Notes: generated by a model from the sequence alone, not told the origin. A stretch of DNA of 64,000 bases from Pseudaquabacterium pictum (GCF_005403045.1 NZ_BJCL01000021.1:17196-81195); one strand, 5' to 3'. Shown: positions 10,149 to 20,559, numbered from the stretch's first letter. Translations and numbers: made by a program.

Positions 10149-11144
10149 TCAGTCCAGCGTGATGTTGGCGTTGCGCGCCACCTCGGCCCACTTCTGGCGG
10201 TTGTCGCGCACCGTCTTGCGGAACTGCTCGGGCGTCTCGATGCGCACCGCATTGCCCTGGGCCTCGAAGTAGGTGTGGATGTCCGGCTGCTCCAGCACCG
10301 CCTTCACCGCGGCATTGAGCTTGTCGACGATGCGCGCATCGGTGCCCTTGGGCGCGAAGATGGCAAACCAGATCGAGCTGTCGAAGCCCGCGGCCCCAGG
10401 CAGGCCGCTGGCGGCGATGGTGGGCACCTCCTTGACGGCGGCCACCGGGGCCAGCGTGGTCACGCCCAGCAGGCGCACCTTGCCGGCCTTGTAGTGCGGC
10501 AGCACGGTCTGCACCTGGTTCATGATGCAGCAGGTGTCGCCCTTGAGCACGGCCTGGATCGCCTCCGGCCCGCCCTTGTAGGGCACGTGCACCATGTCCA
10601 GCCCCAGGCGGGCGTTGAACTCGGCAAACGCCATGTGGGTGCCGGCACCGTTGCCGGTGGAGGCGTAGTTGTACTTGCCCGGGTTGGCCTTCACCAGCGC
10701 GACGAACTCGCGCAGCGTGCGCACGTTCACCACTTCGGGGTTGATGGTGAGCACGTTCGACACATCCAGCACCGGCGCCACGGCGGTGAAGTCAGCCTCC
10801 ACGTCGAACGGCAGCTTCTTGTAGAGCGCGGCATTGCTGCCATGCGTGGCCGCGGTGCCGAACAGCAGGGTGTAGCCGTCGGCCTTGGCACCGGCCACGA
10901 ACTGGCTGGCGATGTTGCCGGCCGCGCCCGGCTTGTAGTCGATGACGACGGGTTGGCCCAGCAGCTTGCCCAGCGGCTCCTGCAGGCGGCGGGCCACCAC
11001 GTCCACGCCTGATCCGGCGGGAAAGCCCATGTACATGGTGATCGGCCGGGTGGGCCAGTCCTGTGCCTGCGCGGGCAACACACACAACAGGCCAGCACTG
11101 GCCAGGGCGGCCGCCATCAGGCGGCGAAACAGGGACACGGACAC
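10149..11144 (-). CDS. Bug/TctC-family periplasmic solute-binding protein
   Basis: Tripartite-tricarboxylate-transporter binding protein of the Bug family, 331 residues, exported by a Sec signal ending LPAQAQ. The mature N-terminus WPTRPITMYMGFPAGSGVDVVAR is diagnostic, and the VIDYKPGAAGNIASQFVAG region forms the ligand loop. I prefer the GTG at 11144 over the ATG at 11165 because AGGAG lies six bases upstream of the GTG. No tctA/tctB membrane genes are in the window, as is common for the expanded Bug family of Burkholderiales. It heads the three-gene unit with the monooxygenase and CMD/AhpD genes. Confidence 0.9.
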   Translation of the reverse strand: MSVSLFRRLMAAALASAGLLCVLPAQAQDWPTRPITMYMGFPAGSGVDVVARRLQEPLGKLLGQPVVIDYKPGAAGNIASQFVAGAKADGYTLLFGTAATHGSNAALYKKLPFDVEADFTAVAPVLDVSNVLTINPEVVNVRTLREFVALVKANPGKYNYASTGNGAGTHMAFAEFNARLGLDMVHVPYKGGPEAIQAVLKGDTCCIMNQVQTVLPHYKAGKVRLLGVTTLAPVAAVKEVPTIAASGLPGAAGFDSSIWFAIFAPKGTDARIVDKLNAAVKAVLEQPDIHTYFEAQGNAVRIETPEQFRKTVRDNRQKWAEVARNANITLD

Positions 11145-11232
11145 GGGCAACTCCTGGGATGGCATGACCGGTGGCGTGCAACGGGCATGCCAGCCACCGT
11201 GGCTGCATTCTCGGTCAGTCGCAGCGCCCAAG

Positions 11233-11257
11233 AAAAAACCAGCCCGGAGGCTGGTTT
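11233..11257 (-). terminator. Terminator of the alpha (rpsM-rplQ) operon
   Basis: On the minus strand the stem AACCAGCC / GGCTGGTT with a TCCG loop is followed by six T. It lies about 45 bases past the rplQ stop and closes the long ribosomal-protein block. Confidence 0.88.
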
Positions 11258-11300
11258 TGTCGGTGTGCGGCAGCGCGGCGATGTCGGCCGCTGCCTGGCA

Positions 11301-11693
11301 TCACTCGGCGGGCGTCTCGGCCGCGGCGGCGGGCTCGGGGCGGTCCACCAGTTCGACGAAGGCCATCGGCGCGTTGTCGCCCACGCGGAAGCCCATCTTC
11401 AGGATGCGGGTGTAGCCGCCCGGGCGGGTCTGGTAACGCGGGCCCAGTTCCTTGAACAGCTTCAGCACCACGTCACGGTCGCGCAGGCGGTTGAAGGCCA
11501 GGCGGTGGTTGGCGAGGCTGGGCACCTTGGCCAGGGTGATCAGCGGCTCGACGACGCGGCGCAGTTCCTTGGCCTTGGGCACGGTGGTCTTGATGGCCTC
11601 GTGCTGCAGCAGCGAGACGCACATGTTGCGCAGCATCGCGGCGCGGTGTTCGCTGGTGCGGTTGAGTTTGCGGAGGCCGTGGCGGTGACGCAT
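11301..11693 (-). CDS. rplQ: 50S ribosomal protein L17
   Basis: Large-subunit protein L17, 130 residues, last gene of the alpha operon. The N-terminus [20 protein letters not shown] is the family signature, and the [25 protein letters not shown] stretch is conserved. The C-terminus ends in an Ala/Glu-rich tail ([12 protein letters not shown]). It lies 104 bases after rpoA and 44 bases before the operon terminator. Confidence 0.98.
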   Translation of the reverse strand: MRHRHGLRKLNRTSEHRAAMLRNMCVSLLQHEAIKTTVPKAKELRRVVEPLITLAKVPSLANHRLAFNRLRDRDVVLKLFKELGPRYQTRPGGYTRILKMGFRVGDNAPMAFVELVDRPEPAAAAETPAE

Positions 11694-11797
11694 GGTGATG
11701 TCCTTTGGTTATCGAACCCCGGCCGTGTCAGGTACCGGGGTGTGCACTCGCGCCTGGCGAACCAGGCCGGTGGTTTGGGTTGACCAGAGCGCCGGGA

Positions 11798-12793
11798 TCA
11801 GCGCTTGTCCAGGCCCTGCGGGGGCCAGTTCTCCAGCCGCGCGCCGAGCGTGAGCCCGCGCGATGCCAGCACTTCCTTGATCTCGTTGAGCGACTTGCGG
11901 CCCAGGTTCGGGGTCTTCAGCAGCTCGGTCTCGGTGCGCTGAATCAGATCGCCGATGTAGTAGATGTTCTCGGCCTTCAGGCAGTTGGCCGAACGCACCG
12001 TCAGCTCCAGCTCGTCGACCGGACGCAGCAGGATCGGATCGTGCGTGTCCTTCTGGCGCTCGGCCGCACCGGCGTGCATGCCGACGCCGCCTTCCAGGCG
12101 GGTGATGTCAGTGAAGACATACAGCTGGTCGACCAGGATGGCGGCCGAGGCACGGATCGCTTCCTCGGGCGTCACGGCGCCGTTGGTCTCGATTTCCATG
12201 ACCAGCTTGTCCAGGTCGGTGCGCTGCTCGACACGGGCGTTCTCGACGGCGTAGCTCACGCGGCGCACCGGCGAGAAGGACGCGTCCAGCACGATGCGGC
12301 CGATCGACTTGGTGGGCTCATCGCCGTAGCGCCGCATGCTGCCCGGCACATAGCCACGGCCCTTTTCCACCTTGATCTGCATGTCCAGCTTGCCACCATG
12401 GGCCAGGTGGGCGATCACGTGCTCGGGGTTGATCACTTCAACGTCGTGCGGTACCTGGATGTCGGCCGCGGTGACCGGGCCCTCGCCCTCCTTGCGCACC
12501 ACCAGCGTCACTTCGTCGCGGTTGTGCAGGCGGAAGACCACGCCCTTCAGGTTCAGCATGATGTGCACCACGTCTTCGGCAACGCCGTCGATGGTGGAGT
12601 ACTCATGCAGCACGCCAGCGATGGTGACTTCGGTCGGTGCGTAACCCACCATCGACGACAGCAGCACGCGCCGCAGCGCGTTGCCCAGCGTGTGGCCGTA
12701 GCCGCGCTCGAACGGCTCGAGCGTGACTTTGGCGCGGTGGTGGCCGAGCGGCTCCACCTGGATGGCTTTGGGTTTCAGCAGATTGGTTTGCAT
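11798..12793 (-). CDS. rpoA: RNA polymerase alpha subunit
   Basis: Alpha subunit of RNA polymerase, 331 residues. The N-terminal assembly domain has [18 protein letters not shown] near residue 32, the alpha dimer interface. The C-terminal domain begins near residue 250 and retains [18 protein letters not shown], including the Arg equivalent to E. coli R265 that binds UP elements, and the LGRKSLNEI helix. It lies between rpsD and rplQ, so polymerase alpha is made from the ribosomal alpha operon. Confidence 0.99.
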   Translation of the reverse strand: MQTNLLKPKAIQVEPLGHHRAKVTLEPFERGYGHTLGNALRRVLLSSMVGYAPTEVTIAGVLHEYSTIDGVAEDVVHIMLNLKGVVFRLHNRDEVTLVVRKEGEGPVTAADIQVPHDVEVINPEHVIAHLAHGGKLDMQIKVEKGRGYVPGSMRRYGDEPTKSIGRIVLDASFSPVRRVSYAVENARVEQRTDLDKLVMEIETNGAVTPEEAIRASAAILVDQLYVFTDITRLEGGVGMHAGAAERQKDTHDPILLRPVDELELTVRSANCLKAENIYYIGDLIQRTETELLKTPNLGRKSLNEIKEVLASRGLTLGARLENWPPQGLDKR

Positions 12794-12938
12794 CGAGTCC
12801 TGTTCCTCTCAATACCCTCGGCTCGTTACACCGATAAGGCTGACGGACCATGCCGGGCGGGATACACCTCGTGCCATGCCCGGCAAGCGGACACGAGGGC
12901 GGGGCGCGCACACCGCACGGCGGCGCGCCGGCAAGGCG

Positions 12939-13562
12939 TCAGCGCGAGTACAGCTCGACGATCAGCGATTCGTTGATCTCGGCGCCGAACTGGTCTCGGT
13001 CGGGCACCTTGCGGAAGATGCCTTCGAGCTTGGTGGCGTCCACCTGCACCCAGTCGGGCATGCCGATCGAGGCGGCCAGCTTGACCGACTCGGTCACGCG
13101 CAGCTGCTTCTTGGCCTTCTCACGCAAGGCGACCACGTCGCCGGCCTTGACCAGGTAAGAGGCGATGTCCACCGTCTTGCCGTTGACCATGATGGCCTGG
13201 TGCGAGACCAGCTGGCGCGCCTCGGCGCGGGTGCTGCCGAAGCCCATGCGGTAGACCACGTTGTCCAGGCGGCTTTCCAGCAGGAACAGCAGGTTGGCAC
13301 CGGTGTTGCCCTTGCGGCGCTCAGCCTCGGCGAAGTAGCGGCGGAACTGGCGCTCCAGCACGCCGTACATGCGCTTGACCTTCTGCTTCTCGCGCAGCTG
13401 CACGCCGAAGTCGGAGGTGCGCTGGCCAGACGTGCGGCCATGCTGGCCGGGCTTGGTTTCGAACTTCGACTTGTCGCTGATGGCGCGGCGGGCGCTCTTC
13501 AGGTACAGGTCGGTGCCTTCACGGCGGGCCAGTTTGGCCTTGGGTCCAAGATAACGTGCCAC
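12939..13562 (-). CDS. rpsD: 30S ribosomal protein S4
   Basis: Primary 16S-binding protein S4, 207 residues, in E. coli also the translational repressor of the alpha operon. The start is a GTG at 13562 preceded by AGAGGAA, giving the standard N-terminus [18 protein letters not shown]; the longer frame upstream is not family-like. The S4 RNA-binding domain is at about 97-160 ([26 protein letters not shown]). No zinc-binding cysteines are present near the N-terminus. The C-terminus ends in the conserved [11 protein letters not shown] 213-base spacer separates it from rpsK. Confidence 0.98.
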   Translation of the reverse strand: MARYLGPKAKLARREGTDLYLKSARRAISDKSKFETKPGQHGRTSGQRTSDFGVQLREKQKVKRMYGVLERQFRRYFAEAERRKGNTGANLLFLLESRLDNVVYRMGFGSTRAEARQLVSHQAIMVNGKTVDIASYLVKAGDVVALREKAKKQLRVTESVKLAASIGMPDWVQVDATKLEGIFRKVPDRDQFGAEINESLIVELYSR

Positions 13563-13775
13563 GTGGGTTCCTCTGTGAAATCTGACGCGAGGCAAAAGTC
13601 GCGCGAGTCTGGCGGATGTTGTTGAGACGCTCAGACGGTGGGCTTGATCGCTGGTCTGCTGCCCTGCTGGCGCAGGTTGACCGGCTTCAACGAAATCGCC
13701 GGCAGGCGCTCCAGGCACCCGCCGGCTGACGGAAAACTCTCGATTGTAGCGGCCTCGCAGCCGCTCGCTTCGAAC

Positions 13776-14180
13776 TCAGATCCGGCGGCGCTTCTGGGGA
13801 CGGCAGCCGTTGTGCGGCACGGGCGTCACGTCGCTGATCGAGTTGATGCGGATGCCGAGCGCGGCCAGGGCGCGCACCGACGACTCGCGGCCCGGGCCGG
13901 GGCCCTTGATCCGCACGTCCAGGTTCTTGATGCCCTGCTCTTGCGCGGCGCGGCCGGCCACTTCGGCAGCCACCTGGGCAGCGAACGGGGTGGACTTGCG
14001 CGAGCCCTTGAAGCCCTGACCACCCGACGACGCCCAGGCGAGCGAGCCGCCCTGGCGATCGGTGATGGTGATGATGGTGTTGTTGAACGACGCGTGCACG
14101 TGAGCGATGCCGTCCGCAATGTTCTTGCGGATCTTCTTGCTCACGCGGCGCGCCGCGGTATTGGCAGGTGCTTTGGCCAT
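13776..14180 (-). CDS. rpsK: 30S ribosomal protein S11
   Basis: Small-subunit platform protein S11, 134 residues. The [20 protein letters not shown] and [18 protein letters not shown] segments are family signatures, as is the C-terminal [18 protein letters not shown] that contacts 16S rRNA near helix 45. It lies 26 bases downstream of rpsM. Confidence 0.99.
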   Translation of the reverse strand: MAKAPANTAARRVSKKIRKNIADGIAHVHASFNNTIITITDRQGGSLAWASSGGQGFKGSRKSTPFAAQVAAEVAGRAAQEQGIKNLDVRIKGPGPGRESSVRALAALGIRINSISDVTPVPHNGCRPQKRRRI

Positions 14181-14206
14181 GTCGTGTTCCGATCAGGTAT
14201 GCGGGC

Positions 14207-14572
14207 TTACTTCTTGAGCGCGGCAGCGCCCTTGCGCGGACCCTTGCGGGTGCGGGCATTGGTGCGCGTGCGTTGGCCACGCATCGGCAAGCCGCGGCGG
14301 TGGCGCAGGCCGCGGTAGCAGCCCAGGTCCATCAACCGCTTGATGTTCATGCTGATCTCGCGGCGCAGGTCGCCTTCGATCGTCAGCTTGTTGACCTCGT
14401 CGCGGATCTTTTCCAGATCGCTGTCCGACAGGTCCTTGATCTTCTTGGAGAAGGCGATGCCCACTGCGGTGCAGATCTTCTGCGCCGTGGTGCGGCCAAT
14501 GCCGTAGATCGACGTCAGGCCGATCTCGGCGTGCTTGTGCGGCGGAATGTTGATGCCAGCAATACGTGCCAT
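14207..14572 (-). CDS. rpsM: 30S ribosomal protein S13
   Basis: Small-subunit head protein S13, 121 residues, contacting P-site tRNA and the L5 bridge. The N-terminus [19 protein letters not shown] and the helix-two-turn-helix [12 protein letters not shown] are diagnostic, and the basic tail [18 protein letters not shown] extends toward the decoding centre. It is the first full-length gene of the alpha operon after rpmJ. Confidence 0.99.
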   Translation of the reverse strand: MARIAGINIPPHKHAEIGLTSIYGIGRTTAQKICTAVGIAFSKKIKDLSDSDLEKIRDEVNKLTIEGDLRREISMNIKRLMDLGCYRGLRHRRGLPMRGQRTRTNARTRKGPRKGAAALKK

Positions 14573-14608
14573 GGTGGTCCTCTATCTACTGAACGCGGCA
14601 GGCGGGCT

Positions 14609-14722
14609 TCAGCCCTGGCGCTGCTTGTGGCGCGGGTCGGTGCAGATCACGCGCACCACACCCTTGCGGCGGATGACCTTGCAATTGCGGCACATCTTCT
14701 TGACCGATGCAGAGACTTTCAT
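14609..14722 (-). CDS. rpmJ: 50S ribosomal protein L36
   Basis: L36, only 37 residues. It begins [19 protein letters not shown] and ends DPRHKQRQG. The zinc ligands Cys11, Cys14, Cys27 and His32 are all present, so this is the zinc-binding (C+) form; a zinc-free paralogue, if any, would be elsewhere in the genome. It lies between secY and rpsM, with 98 bases to the secY stop. No infA is present in that gap. Confidence 0.97.
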   Translation of the reverse strand: MKVSASVKKMCRNCKVIRRKGVVRVICTDPRHKQRQG

Positions 14723-14820
14723 CGTCTTCTCCTAGAGCACTCCCGTCCCCATGGACGTTCCGAGCGCAAACTCAACCAAATGGCGTCAGCAGGCCTCGCA
14801 GCCCACCAGGCTTGCCCGCT

Positions 14821-16131
14821 TCAAGTCGCCTTGAAGTTGGCTTTCTTCAACAGCGATTCGTACTGCTGACTCATCACATAACTCTGCACCTGCGCCCAGA
14901 AGTCCATCGTGACGACCACGATGATCAGCAGGGAGGTGCCACCGAAGTAGAACGGGACGTTGTACTTCAGCACCAGGAACTCGGGCAGCAGGCACACCGC
15001 GGTGATGTAGATCGCGCCGGCCAGCGTCAGGCGGGACAGGATCTTGTCGATGTGCTTGGCGGTCTGGTCGCCAGGGCGGATGCCCGGAATGAACGCGCCG
15101 CTCTTCTTCAGGTTGTCTGCGGTCTCACGGCTGTTGAACACCAGGGCCGTGTAGAAGAAGCAGAAGAACACGATCATCGCGGCGTACAGCATCACGTAGA
15201 TCGGCTGCCCCGGCGACAGCGCCGAAGACAAGTCCTTCAGCCAACGCATGCCATCGCCAGTGGCGAACCAGCCCACCACGGTGGCCGGAAGCAGGATGAT
15301 CGACGACGCGAAGATCGGCGGAATCACGCCCGACATGTTGAGCTTCAGCGGCAGGTGCGACGACTGGCCGCCGTACACCTTGTTGCCCACCTGGCGCTTG
15401 GCGTAATTGACCAAGATCTTGCGCTGGCCCCGCTCGACGAACACCACCACGAAGGTCACACCGATCACCAGCGTGATGATGATCAGCGCCGCGATGATGC
15501 TCATCGCGCCGGTGCGGATCAGCTCGAACAGCCCCGCCATCGCGCCCGGCAGACCTGCTGCAATGCCAGCAAAGATCAGGATGGAGATGCCGTTGCCCAG
15601 GCCACGCTCGGTGATCTGCTCGCCCAACCACATCAGGAACATCGTGCCGGCCGTCAGGCTGACCACGGTGGTCATGCGGAACCCGAAGCCGGGGCTGATG
15701 ACGAGGCCGGCCGAGCCTTCCAGCGCCAGTGCAATGCCCAGGCTCTGGAACAGCGCCAGGCCCAGCGTGCCGTAGCGGGTGTATTGCGTGATCTTGCGGC
15801 GTCCGGCTTCGCCTTCCTTCTTCAGCGCTTCCAGCGTGGGCACCACATAGCCCATGAGCTGCATGATGATCGACGCCGAGATGTACGGCATGATCCCCAA
15901 CGCGAACACGGTGAAGCGCGACAGCGCCCCGCCCGAGAACATGTTGAACAGGCTCAGGATGCCGCCCTGCTGGCCCTTGAAGAGCTGCTGCAGCTGGATC
16001 GGGTCGATGCCCGGCACGGGGATGTGCGCGCCGATGCGGTAGACCACCAAGGCCAGCAGCAGGAAGACCAGCCGGCGACGCAGGTCGCCGAACTTGCCGC
16101 TCTTGGCCAGCTGGGTTGCCGAAGTTGCCAA
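14821..16131 (-). CDS. secY: Preprotein translocase subunit SecY
   Basis: Channel subunit of the SecYEG translocon, 436 residues with ten hydrophobic segments. I place the start at a TTG (16131) preceded by CCAGGAC at a normal distance, giving [20 protein letters not shown]; the reading frame extends further but not with SecY-like sequence. Conserved features include the plug-region segment [18 protein letters not shown], the cytosolic loop [10 protein letters not shown] and the ribosome-contacting [14 protein letters not shown]. It follows rplO by 22 bases. SecE is encoded separately at 43874-44263. Confidence 0.98.
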   Translation of the reverse strand: MATSATQLAKSGKFGDLRRRLVFLLLALVVYRIGAHIPVPGIDPIQLQQLFKGQQGGILSLFNMFSGGALSRFTVFALGIMPYISASIIMQLMGYVVPTLEALKKEGEAGRRKITQYTRYGTLGLALFQSLGIALALEGSAGLVISPGFGFRMTTVVSLTAGTMFLMWLGEQITERGLGNGISILIFAGIAAGLPGAMAGLFELIRTGAMSIIAALIIITLVIGVTFVVVFVERGQRKILVNYAKRQVGNKVYGGQSSHLPLKLNMSGVIPPIFASSIILLPATVVGWFATGDGMRWLKDLSSALSPGQPIYVMLYAAMIVFFCFFYTALVFNSRETADNLKKSGAFIPGIRPGDQTAKHIDKILSRLTLAGAIYITAVCLLPEFLVLKYNVPFYFGGTSLLIIVVVTMDFWAQVQSYVMSQQYESLLKKANFKAT

Positions 16132-16153
16132 AACGAAAGTCCTGGAAGAACGA

Positions 16154-16585
16154 TCAGGCCAGGGCGCCGCCGGCTGCCTCGATGGCGGCCTTGGCACCCG
16201 CGGTCGCGCCGATGCCCTTGAGCACCACCTTGCGCGAGAGCTCGCCGCTCTTGATCACCTTGACGTGCTTGATCATCTGCCCGACCAGACCAGCGGCCTT
16301 CAGCATGACCAGGTCGACTTCATCCTGGTCCAGGTGCTGCAGGTCGGTGAGGCTGACCTCGCCGTTGTACTTGAGCGACTGCGACTTGAAGCCACGCTTG
16401 GGCAGGCGACGCTGCAGCGGCATCTGGCCGCCTTCGAAGCCCACCTTGTGGTAGCCACCGGCGCGCGACTTCTGGCCCTTGTGGCCACGGCCGGCCGTCT
16501 TGCCCAGGCCCGAACCGATGCCACGGCCCACGCGGCGGCGGGCTTTCTTGGCGCCGTCGGCCGGCTTGATGGTGTTGAGTTGCAT
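16154..16585 (-). CDS. rplO: 50S ribosomal protein L15
   Basis: L15, 143 residues. The glycine- and lysine-rich N-terminus ([21 protein letters not shown]) reaches into 23S rRNA; the globular C-terminal half has the family's [20 protein letters not shown] motif. It is located between rpmD and secY, its usual position. Confidence 0.99.
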   Translation of the reverse strand: MQLNTIKPADGAKKARRRVGRGIGSGLGKTAGRGHKGQKSRAGGYHKVGFEGGQMPLQRRLPKRGFKSQSLKYNGEVSLTDLQHLDQDEVDLVMLKAAGLVGQMIKHVKVIKSGELSRKVVLKGIGATAGAKAAIEAAGGALA

Positions 16586-16623
16586 GTTGATTCCTGAAAA
16601 GTTGCCGAAGTCGGGCCGCAGCC

Positions 16624-16818
16624 TCAGACCACCAGCACCAGGTAGGCGATCTTGTTGATCATGCCGCGCACTGCGGGGGTGTCCTCGAGCACACGCTCGC
16701 TGTTGACACCGCGCAGGCCCAGGCCACGCACGGTGGCGCGATGCGACTGCTTGCAGCCGATCGGGCTCTTCACGAGCCGGACCTTCAGGGTCTTCTTGTC
16801 TTGCGTCGTATCCGACAT
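16624..16818 (-). CDS. rpmD: 50S ribosomal protein L30
   Basis: L30, 64 residues from the ATG at 16818, which has GGAGA five bases upstream. The core [19 protein letters not shown] and the [11 protein letters not shown] end are conserved. The first eight residues (MSDTTQDK) are a short, non-conserved tail. It lies between rpsE and rplO. Confidence 0.97.
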   Translation of the reverse strand: MSDTTQDKKTLKVRLVKSPIGCKQSHRATVRGLGLRGVNSERVLEDTPAVRGMINKIAYLVLVV

Positions 16819-16840
16819 GGAATTCTCCGTGACAGCCAGA

Positions 16841-17359
16841 TCAGTTGAAGATGTCTTCAACCGTCTTGCCGCGCTTGGCCGCCACTTCAGCGGCGGTGGT
16901 CGACCGCTTCAGTGCGTCCAGCGTGGCGCGCACCATGTTGTACGGGTTGCTTGAGCCCAAGCTCTTGGCGACGATGTCGGTGACACCCATCACTTCGAAC
17001 ACGGCGCGCATCGGGCCGCCGGCGATGATGCCGGTACCAGCCGGCGCGGGGGCCAGCAGCACCTTGGCGGCGCCGTGCTCGCCGCGCACGTTGTGGTGCA
17101 CGGTACCGTTGCGCAGCTGCACCTTGAACATGCCGCGGCGGGCCGAGTCCATGGCCTTCTGCACCGACACCGGCACTTCCTTGGCCTTGCCCTTGCCCAT
17201 GCCGATGCGGCCATCGCCGTCGCCCACGACGGTCAGCGCCGCGAAGCTCAGCGTGCGGCCGCCCTTGACAACCTTGGTGACGCGGTTGACCGCGATCATC
17301 TTTTCCTTCAGACCGTCGTCGTTGCCTTCGGTCTGGGCGCGGGGAGTGAACTTTGCCAT
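16841..17359 (-). CDS. rpsE: 30S ribosomal protein S5
   Basis: S5, 172 residues, which together with S4 controls decoding fidelity and mRNA unwinding at the entry tunnel. The double-stranded RNA-binding fold is visible in [30 protein letters not shown], and the nucleic-acid-binding loop in [20 protein letters not shown]. The neighbours rplR and rpmD are in canonical spc order. Confidence 0.99.
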   Translation of the reverse strand: MAKFTPRAQTEGNDDGLKEKMIAVNRVTKVVKGGRTLSFAALTVVGDGDGRIGMGKGKAKEVPVSVQKAMDSARRGMFKVQLRNGTVHHNVRGEHGAAKVLLAPAPAGTGIIAGGPMRAVFEVMGVTDIVAKSLGSSNPYNMVRATLDALKRSTTAAEVAAKRGKTVEDIFN

Positions 17360-17381
17360 TTGCTTGTTTCCTTCTCAGCGC

Positions 17382-17744
17382 TCAGAACTGCAGGCCGGCT
17401 TCACGCGCGGCATCAGCCAGCGCCTTGACGCGACCGTGGTAGGCGAAGCCCGAGCGATCGAACGCCACCTTCTCGACACCGGCGGCCTTGGCCTTCTCGG
17501 CGATGCGCTTGCCCACCAGGGCGGCGGCGGCGGTGTTGCCGCCCTTGTCCTTGCCCAGTTGTTCGCGCACTTCCTTCTCGGCGGTGGAGGCCGAGGCCAG
17601 CACCTGGGTGCCGTCGCCGGAGACCACGCTGGCGTAGATGTGCAGGTTGGAACGGAAGACCGACAGACGCACCGCACCCTGGTTGGCAATGCGGGCGCGG
17701 GTCTGGCGGGAGCGACGCAGGCGCTGTTCTTTTTTCGTCAGCAT
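17382..17744 (-). CDS. rplR: 50S ribosomal protein L18
   Basis: L18, 120 residues, a 5S rRNA-binding protein that acts with L5 and L25. The basic N-terminus [20 protein letters not shown], the [16 protein letters not shown] strand and the C-terminal [21 protein letters not shown] are family features. It lies 22 bases from rpsE and 10 bases after rplF. Confidence 0.99.
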   Translation of the reverse strand: MLTKKEQRLRRSRQTRARIANQGAVRLSVFRSNLHIYASVVSGDGTQVLASASTAEKEVREQLGKDKGGNTAAAALVGKRIAEKAKAAGVEKVAFDRSGFAYHGRVKALADAAREAGLQF

Positions 17745-17754
17745 GTTCGGCTCC

Positions 17755-18288
17755 TTACTTCTTCTTCGTTTCCTTGATCACCACGCGCTCATCGGCGTAG
17801 CGGATCCCCTTGCCCTTGTAGGGCTCGGGCGGGCGGATGGCGCGCACTTCAGCAGCCACCTGGCCGACCGCTTGCCGGTCGGCGCCCTTGATCAGGATTT
17901 CGGTCGGGGTCGCGCAGGCCACGGTCACGCCGGCGGGCATGTCCTTGACCACGGGGTGCGAGAAACCGATCTGCAGGTTGAGCTTGGCACCGGCGGCCTG
18001 GGCACGGAAGCCCACGCCAACCAGGGTGAGCTTCTTCTCGAAGCCCTTGCTCACGCCGTTGACCATGTTGTTGATCAGGGCGCGCATGGTGCCGCTCATC
18101 GCATTGGCAGCCACCGACTCATTGGCGGGCTCCAGCGAGATGACAGCGCCATCCTTCTTGATGTTGACCAGCGAGCTGGCGGTCCGCACCAGGGTGCCGT
18201 TGGCACCCTTGACGGTGATCTGCTCGGCCGAGATCTGCACGTCCACACCTTGCGGGACGGTGATCGGCATCTTTCCAACGCGGGACAT
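17755..18288 (-). CDS. rplF: 50S ribosomal protein L6
   Basis: L6, 177 residues, two tandem homologous alpha/beta domains near the sarcin-ricin loop. It starts [17 protein letters not shown] at the ATG 18288 and ends with the conserved [14 protein letters not shown] followed by a Lys-rich tail. The frame runs 36 bases further upstream, but that part is not L6-like. Confidence 0.99.
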   Translation of the reverse strand: MSRVGKMPITVPQGVDVQISAEQITVKGANGTLVRTASSLVNIKKDGAVISLEPANESVAANAMSGTMRALINNMVNGVSKGFEKKLTLVGVGFRAQAAGAKLNLQIGFSHPVVKDMPAGVTVACATPTEILIKGADRQAVGQVAAEVRAIRPPEPYKGKGIRYADERVVIKETKKK

Positions 18289-18308
18289 TGTTCTTGCTCC
18301 TTCGCCGG

Positions 18309-18704
18309 TCAGGCCACGTAGCAAAGCACTTCGCCACCGACACCGGTCTGGCGGGCCTTGCGGTCGGTCATCACGCCCTTGGGGGTGGTGACGATCGCCA
18401 CACCCAGGCCGTTCATGACTTGCGGAATGGCGTCACGGCCCTTGTACACGCGCAGGCCAGGACGGCTCACGCGCTCGATGCGCTCGATCACCGGCTTGCC
18501 GGCGTAGTACTTCAGGGCCACCACGAGTTCGCTCTTCGCGCCCTCGGTCTTGACCTGGAAACCGTCGATGTAGCCTTCGTCCTTCAGGACTTGGGCGATC
18601 GCGATCTTGACCTTCGACGAAGGCATCGAGACGATCGCCTTCTGCACCGACTGCGCATTGCGGATGCGCGTCAGCATGTCGGCGATGGGATCACTCATGC
18701 TCAT
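18309..18704 (-). CDS. rpsH: 30S ribosomal protein S8
   Basis: S8, 131 residues, binding 16S helix 21; in E. coli it also represses the spc operon by binding the rplE region. [20 protein letters not shown] at the N-terminus and [30 protein letters not shown] at the C-terminus are diagnostic. A second in-frame ATG two codons downstream (MSD) is an equally possible start. Confidence 0.98.
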   Translation of the reverse strand: MSMSDPIADMLTRIRNAQSVQKAIVSMPSSKVKIAIAQVLKDEGYIDGFQVKTEGAKSELVVALKYYAGKPVIERIERVSRPGLRVYKGRDAIPQVMNGLGVAIVTTPKGVMTDRKARQTGVGGEVLCYVA

Positions 18705-18728
18705 TGTGATTTCTCCTGCTCGAGCCGC

Positions 18729-19034
18729 TTACCAGCTGGCCTTGGTCACACCGGGAATGTCGCCCTTGAAGGCGAGTTCACGGATCTTGCTGCGGCCGAG
18801 GCCGAAGGTGCGGAACGTGCCGCGGGGGCGGCCAGTCAGTTCGCAGCGGTTGCGCAGACGCGTCGGGAAGGCGTTACGGGGCAGCTTCTGCAGCTCCAGA
18901 CGGGCCAGGTAGCGCTCTTCGTCGCTCTTCTTGGCGTCGTTGGCGACGGCCTTGAGTTCGGCGTACTTCTTGGCGAACTTGGCAACCAGCTTCTCGCGCT
19001 TTTCTTCGCGCTGGATCAGGGATTGTTTGGCCAT
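18729..19034 (-). CDS. rpsN: 30S ribosomal protein S14 (zinc-free form)
   Basis: S14 of the long, zinc-independent (C-) type, 101 residues; the CxxC pairs of the short form are absent. The C-terminal half [20 protein letters not shown] and [20 protein letters not shown] is conserved. It lies 8 bases after rplE. Confidence 0.99.
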   Translation of the reverse strand: MAKQSLIQREEKREKLVAKFAKKYAELKAVANDAKKSDEERYLARLELQKLPRNAFPTRLRNRCELTGRPRGTFRTFGLGRSKIRELAFKGDIPGVTKASW

Positions 19035-19042
19035 GGTTCGCC

Positions 19043-19582
19043 TCAGTTCTTGAAGGGGAAGCGGAAGGCCGCGAGCAGGGCCTTGGCCTCGTCGTCGGTC
19101 TTGGCAGTGGTGGTGAAGCTGATGTTCATGCCGCGGATCGCGTCGATCTTGTCGTACTCGATCTCGGGGAAGATGATCTGCTCTTTCACACCCACGTTGT
19201 AGTTGCCACGGCCGTCGAACGACCGGCCGGAGATGCCGCGGAAATCGCGGACACGCGGCAGGGCGATGGTCACGAAGCGGTCCAGGAATTCATACATCTG
19301 GACGCCGCGCAGCGTGACCATGCAGCCGATGGCCAGGCCTTCGCGGATCTTGAAGCCGGCGATCGGCTTGCGCGACTTGGTGACCACCGGCTTCTGGCCG
19401 GCGATCTTGGTGAGGTCGCCGACGGCGTGGTCCATCACCTTCTTGTCGGCCACCGCCTCGCTCACGCCCATGTTCAGCGTGATCTTGGTCAGGCGCGGCA
19501 CTTCCATCACCGACTTGTAGCCAAACTTGGCCACCATGTCGGGGACAACCTTCTCGCGGTAAAACTGTTGCAGACGAGCCAT
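19043..19582 (-). CDS. rplE: 50S ribosomal protein L5
   Basis: L5, 179 residues, 5S rRNA-binding protein of the central protuberance and a P-site tRNA contact. The segments [39 protein letters not shown] and [18 protein letters not shown] are family signatures. It lies between rplX and rpsN in spc order. Confidence 0.99.
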   Translation of the reverse strand: MARLQQFYREKVVPDMVAKFGYKSVMEVPRLTKITLNMGVSEAVADKKVMDHAVGDLTKIAGQKPVVTKSRKPIAGFKIREGLAIGCMVTLRGVQMYEFLDRFVTIALPRVRDFRGISGRSFDGRGNYNVGVKEQIIFPEIEYDKIDAIRGMNISFTTTAKTDDEAKALLAAFRFPFKN

Positions 19583-19608
19583 GGCTGAATCCTTGTCTTT
19601 CGCAGGCC

Positions 19609-19926
19609 TCAGGCCTTGATCTCTTCGCCGCTGGACTTGTAGACGCGGACCTTCTTGCCGTCGGCAAGGATCTTCGCGCCGACGCGGTCGGCCTTGCCGG
19701 TGGCGGCGTTGAAGATCGCCACGTTCGACTGGTGGATGGGCATGGTCTTGTCGATCACGCCGCCGGTGGTGCCCTTCATCGGGTTCGGCTTGACGTGCTT
19801 CTTGACCATGTTGATGCCGTCGACGACCACATGGTCCTCGTCGACACGCAGGGTCACGGTGCCCCGCTTGCCCTTGTCGCGACCCGTCAACACGATGACT
19901 TGGTCGCCTTTGCGAATCTTGTTCAT
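19609..19926 (-). CDS. rplX: 50S ribosomal protein L24
   Basis: L24, 105 residues, an assembly initiator near the exit tunnel. The KOW motif is at the N-terminus ([20 protein letters not shown]), followed by [10 protein letters not shown]. It lies 31 bases after rplN. Confidence 0.99.
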   Translation of the reverse strand: MNKIRKGDQVIVLTGRDKGKRGTVTLRVDEDHVVVDGINMVKKHVKPNPMKGTTGGVIDKTMPIHQSNVAIFNAATGKADRVGAKILADGKKVRVYKSSGEEIKA

Positions 19927-19957
19927 GGCTGGATGTCCTTGTTCCTGTGTGCCTGGC

Positions 19958-20326
19958 TTACAGCACTTCAGGTGCGAGCGACACGATCTTCATGAAACGC
20001 TCGGTGCGCAGTTCGCGCGTCACCGGCCCGAAGATGCGGGTGCCGATCGGCTCGAGCTTGGCGTTCAGCAGCACGGCGGCATTGCCGTCGAACTTCACCA
20101 GCGAGCCATCCTGGCGGCGCACGCCCTTGGCGGTGCGGACCACCACAGCGCTGTAGACCTCGCCCTTCTTGACGCGGCCACGCGGCGCGGCTTCCTTGAT
20201 CGACACCTTGATGATGTCGCCAATGCTCGCATACCGACGCTTGGAGCCACCAAGCACCTTGATGCACATGACGGACTTCGCGCCCGTGTTGTCTGCGACG
20301 TCGAGTCGCGATTGCATTTGGATCAT
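19958..20326 (-). CDS. rplN: 50S ribosomal protein L14
   Basis: L14, 122 residues from the ATG at 20326 ([20 protein letters not shown]), the standard start. Conserved [21 protein letters not shown] and [19 protein letters not shown] segments are present. It is the first gene behind the strong internal promoter at 20502-20531, with a leader of roughly 170 bases, so it heads a spc transcript that may be independent of the S10 transcript. Confidence 0.99.
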   Translation of the reverse strand: MIQMQSRLDVADNTGAKSVMCIKVLGGSKRRYASIGDIIKVSIKEAAPRGRVKKGEVYSAVVVRTAKGVRRQDGSLVKFDGNAAVLLNAKLEPIGTRIFGPVTRELRTERFMKIVSLAPEVL

Positions 20327-20501
20327 TTGTGTCCCCAACTTGTCCCGTCAGGCACTGGCTTGGCAGCCAGGCTTGTCGGTCAGTCTTGGGCCCGTCGCTT
20401 GAAGCGTTGCAGCACATCCTGCTCGGCCGTTCACGTGTGGGCGGATCCGAAAGGGCCCGGTTCAGCGAATGCGAACCCGGCGCCTTCCGGCGAAGCTGCG
20501 G

Positions 20502-20531
20502 ATTATGCGTGGTTTCCCGAGCGCACGTCAA
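20502..20531 (-). promoter_or_regulatory. Strong sigma70-type promoter for rplN/spc genes
   Basis: Minus-strand TTGACG (-35, 20526-20531), an 18-base spacer and CATAAT (-10, 20502-20507), five of six matches at both boxes. It lies in the 233-base gap between the peroxiredoxin gene and rplN. The transcript would start near 20495 and carry a leader of about 170 bases containing a CGCCGGAAGGCG hairpin. Confidence 0.82.
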
Positions 20532-20559
20532 GCGCCCGGACGCAGAATCTTTTGGAAGC

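Noticed and set aside
8607..11012. An 801-residue frame on the + strand across the monooxygenase and Bug genes
   Set aside because: It spans two well-supported opposite-strand genes and is His/Arg/Gln rich with no family signature.
13563..13718. N-terminal extension of rpsD from an upstream ATG
   Set aside because: The conserved S4 N-terminus begins at the GTG at 13562, which has its own ribosome site.
14723..14820. Possible infA between secY and rpmJ
   Set aside because: The 98 bases hold no frame resembling IF-1; infA must be elsewhere.
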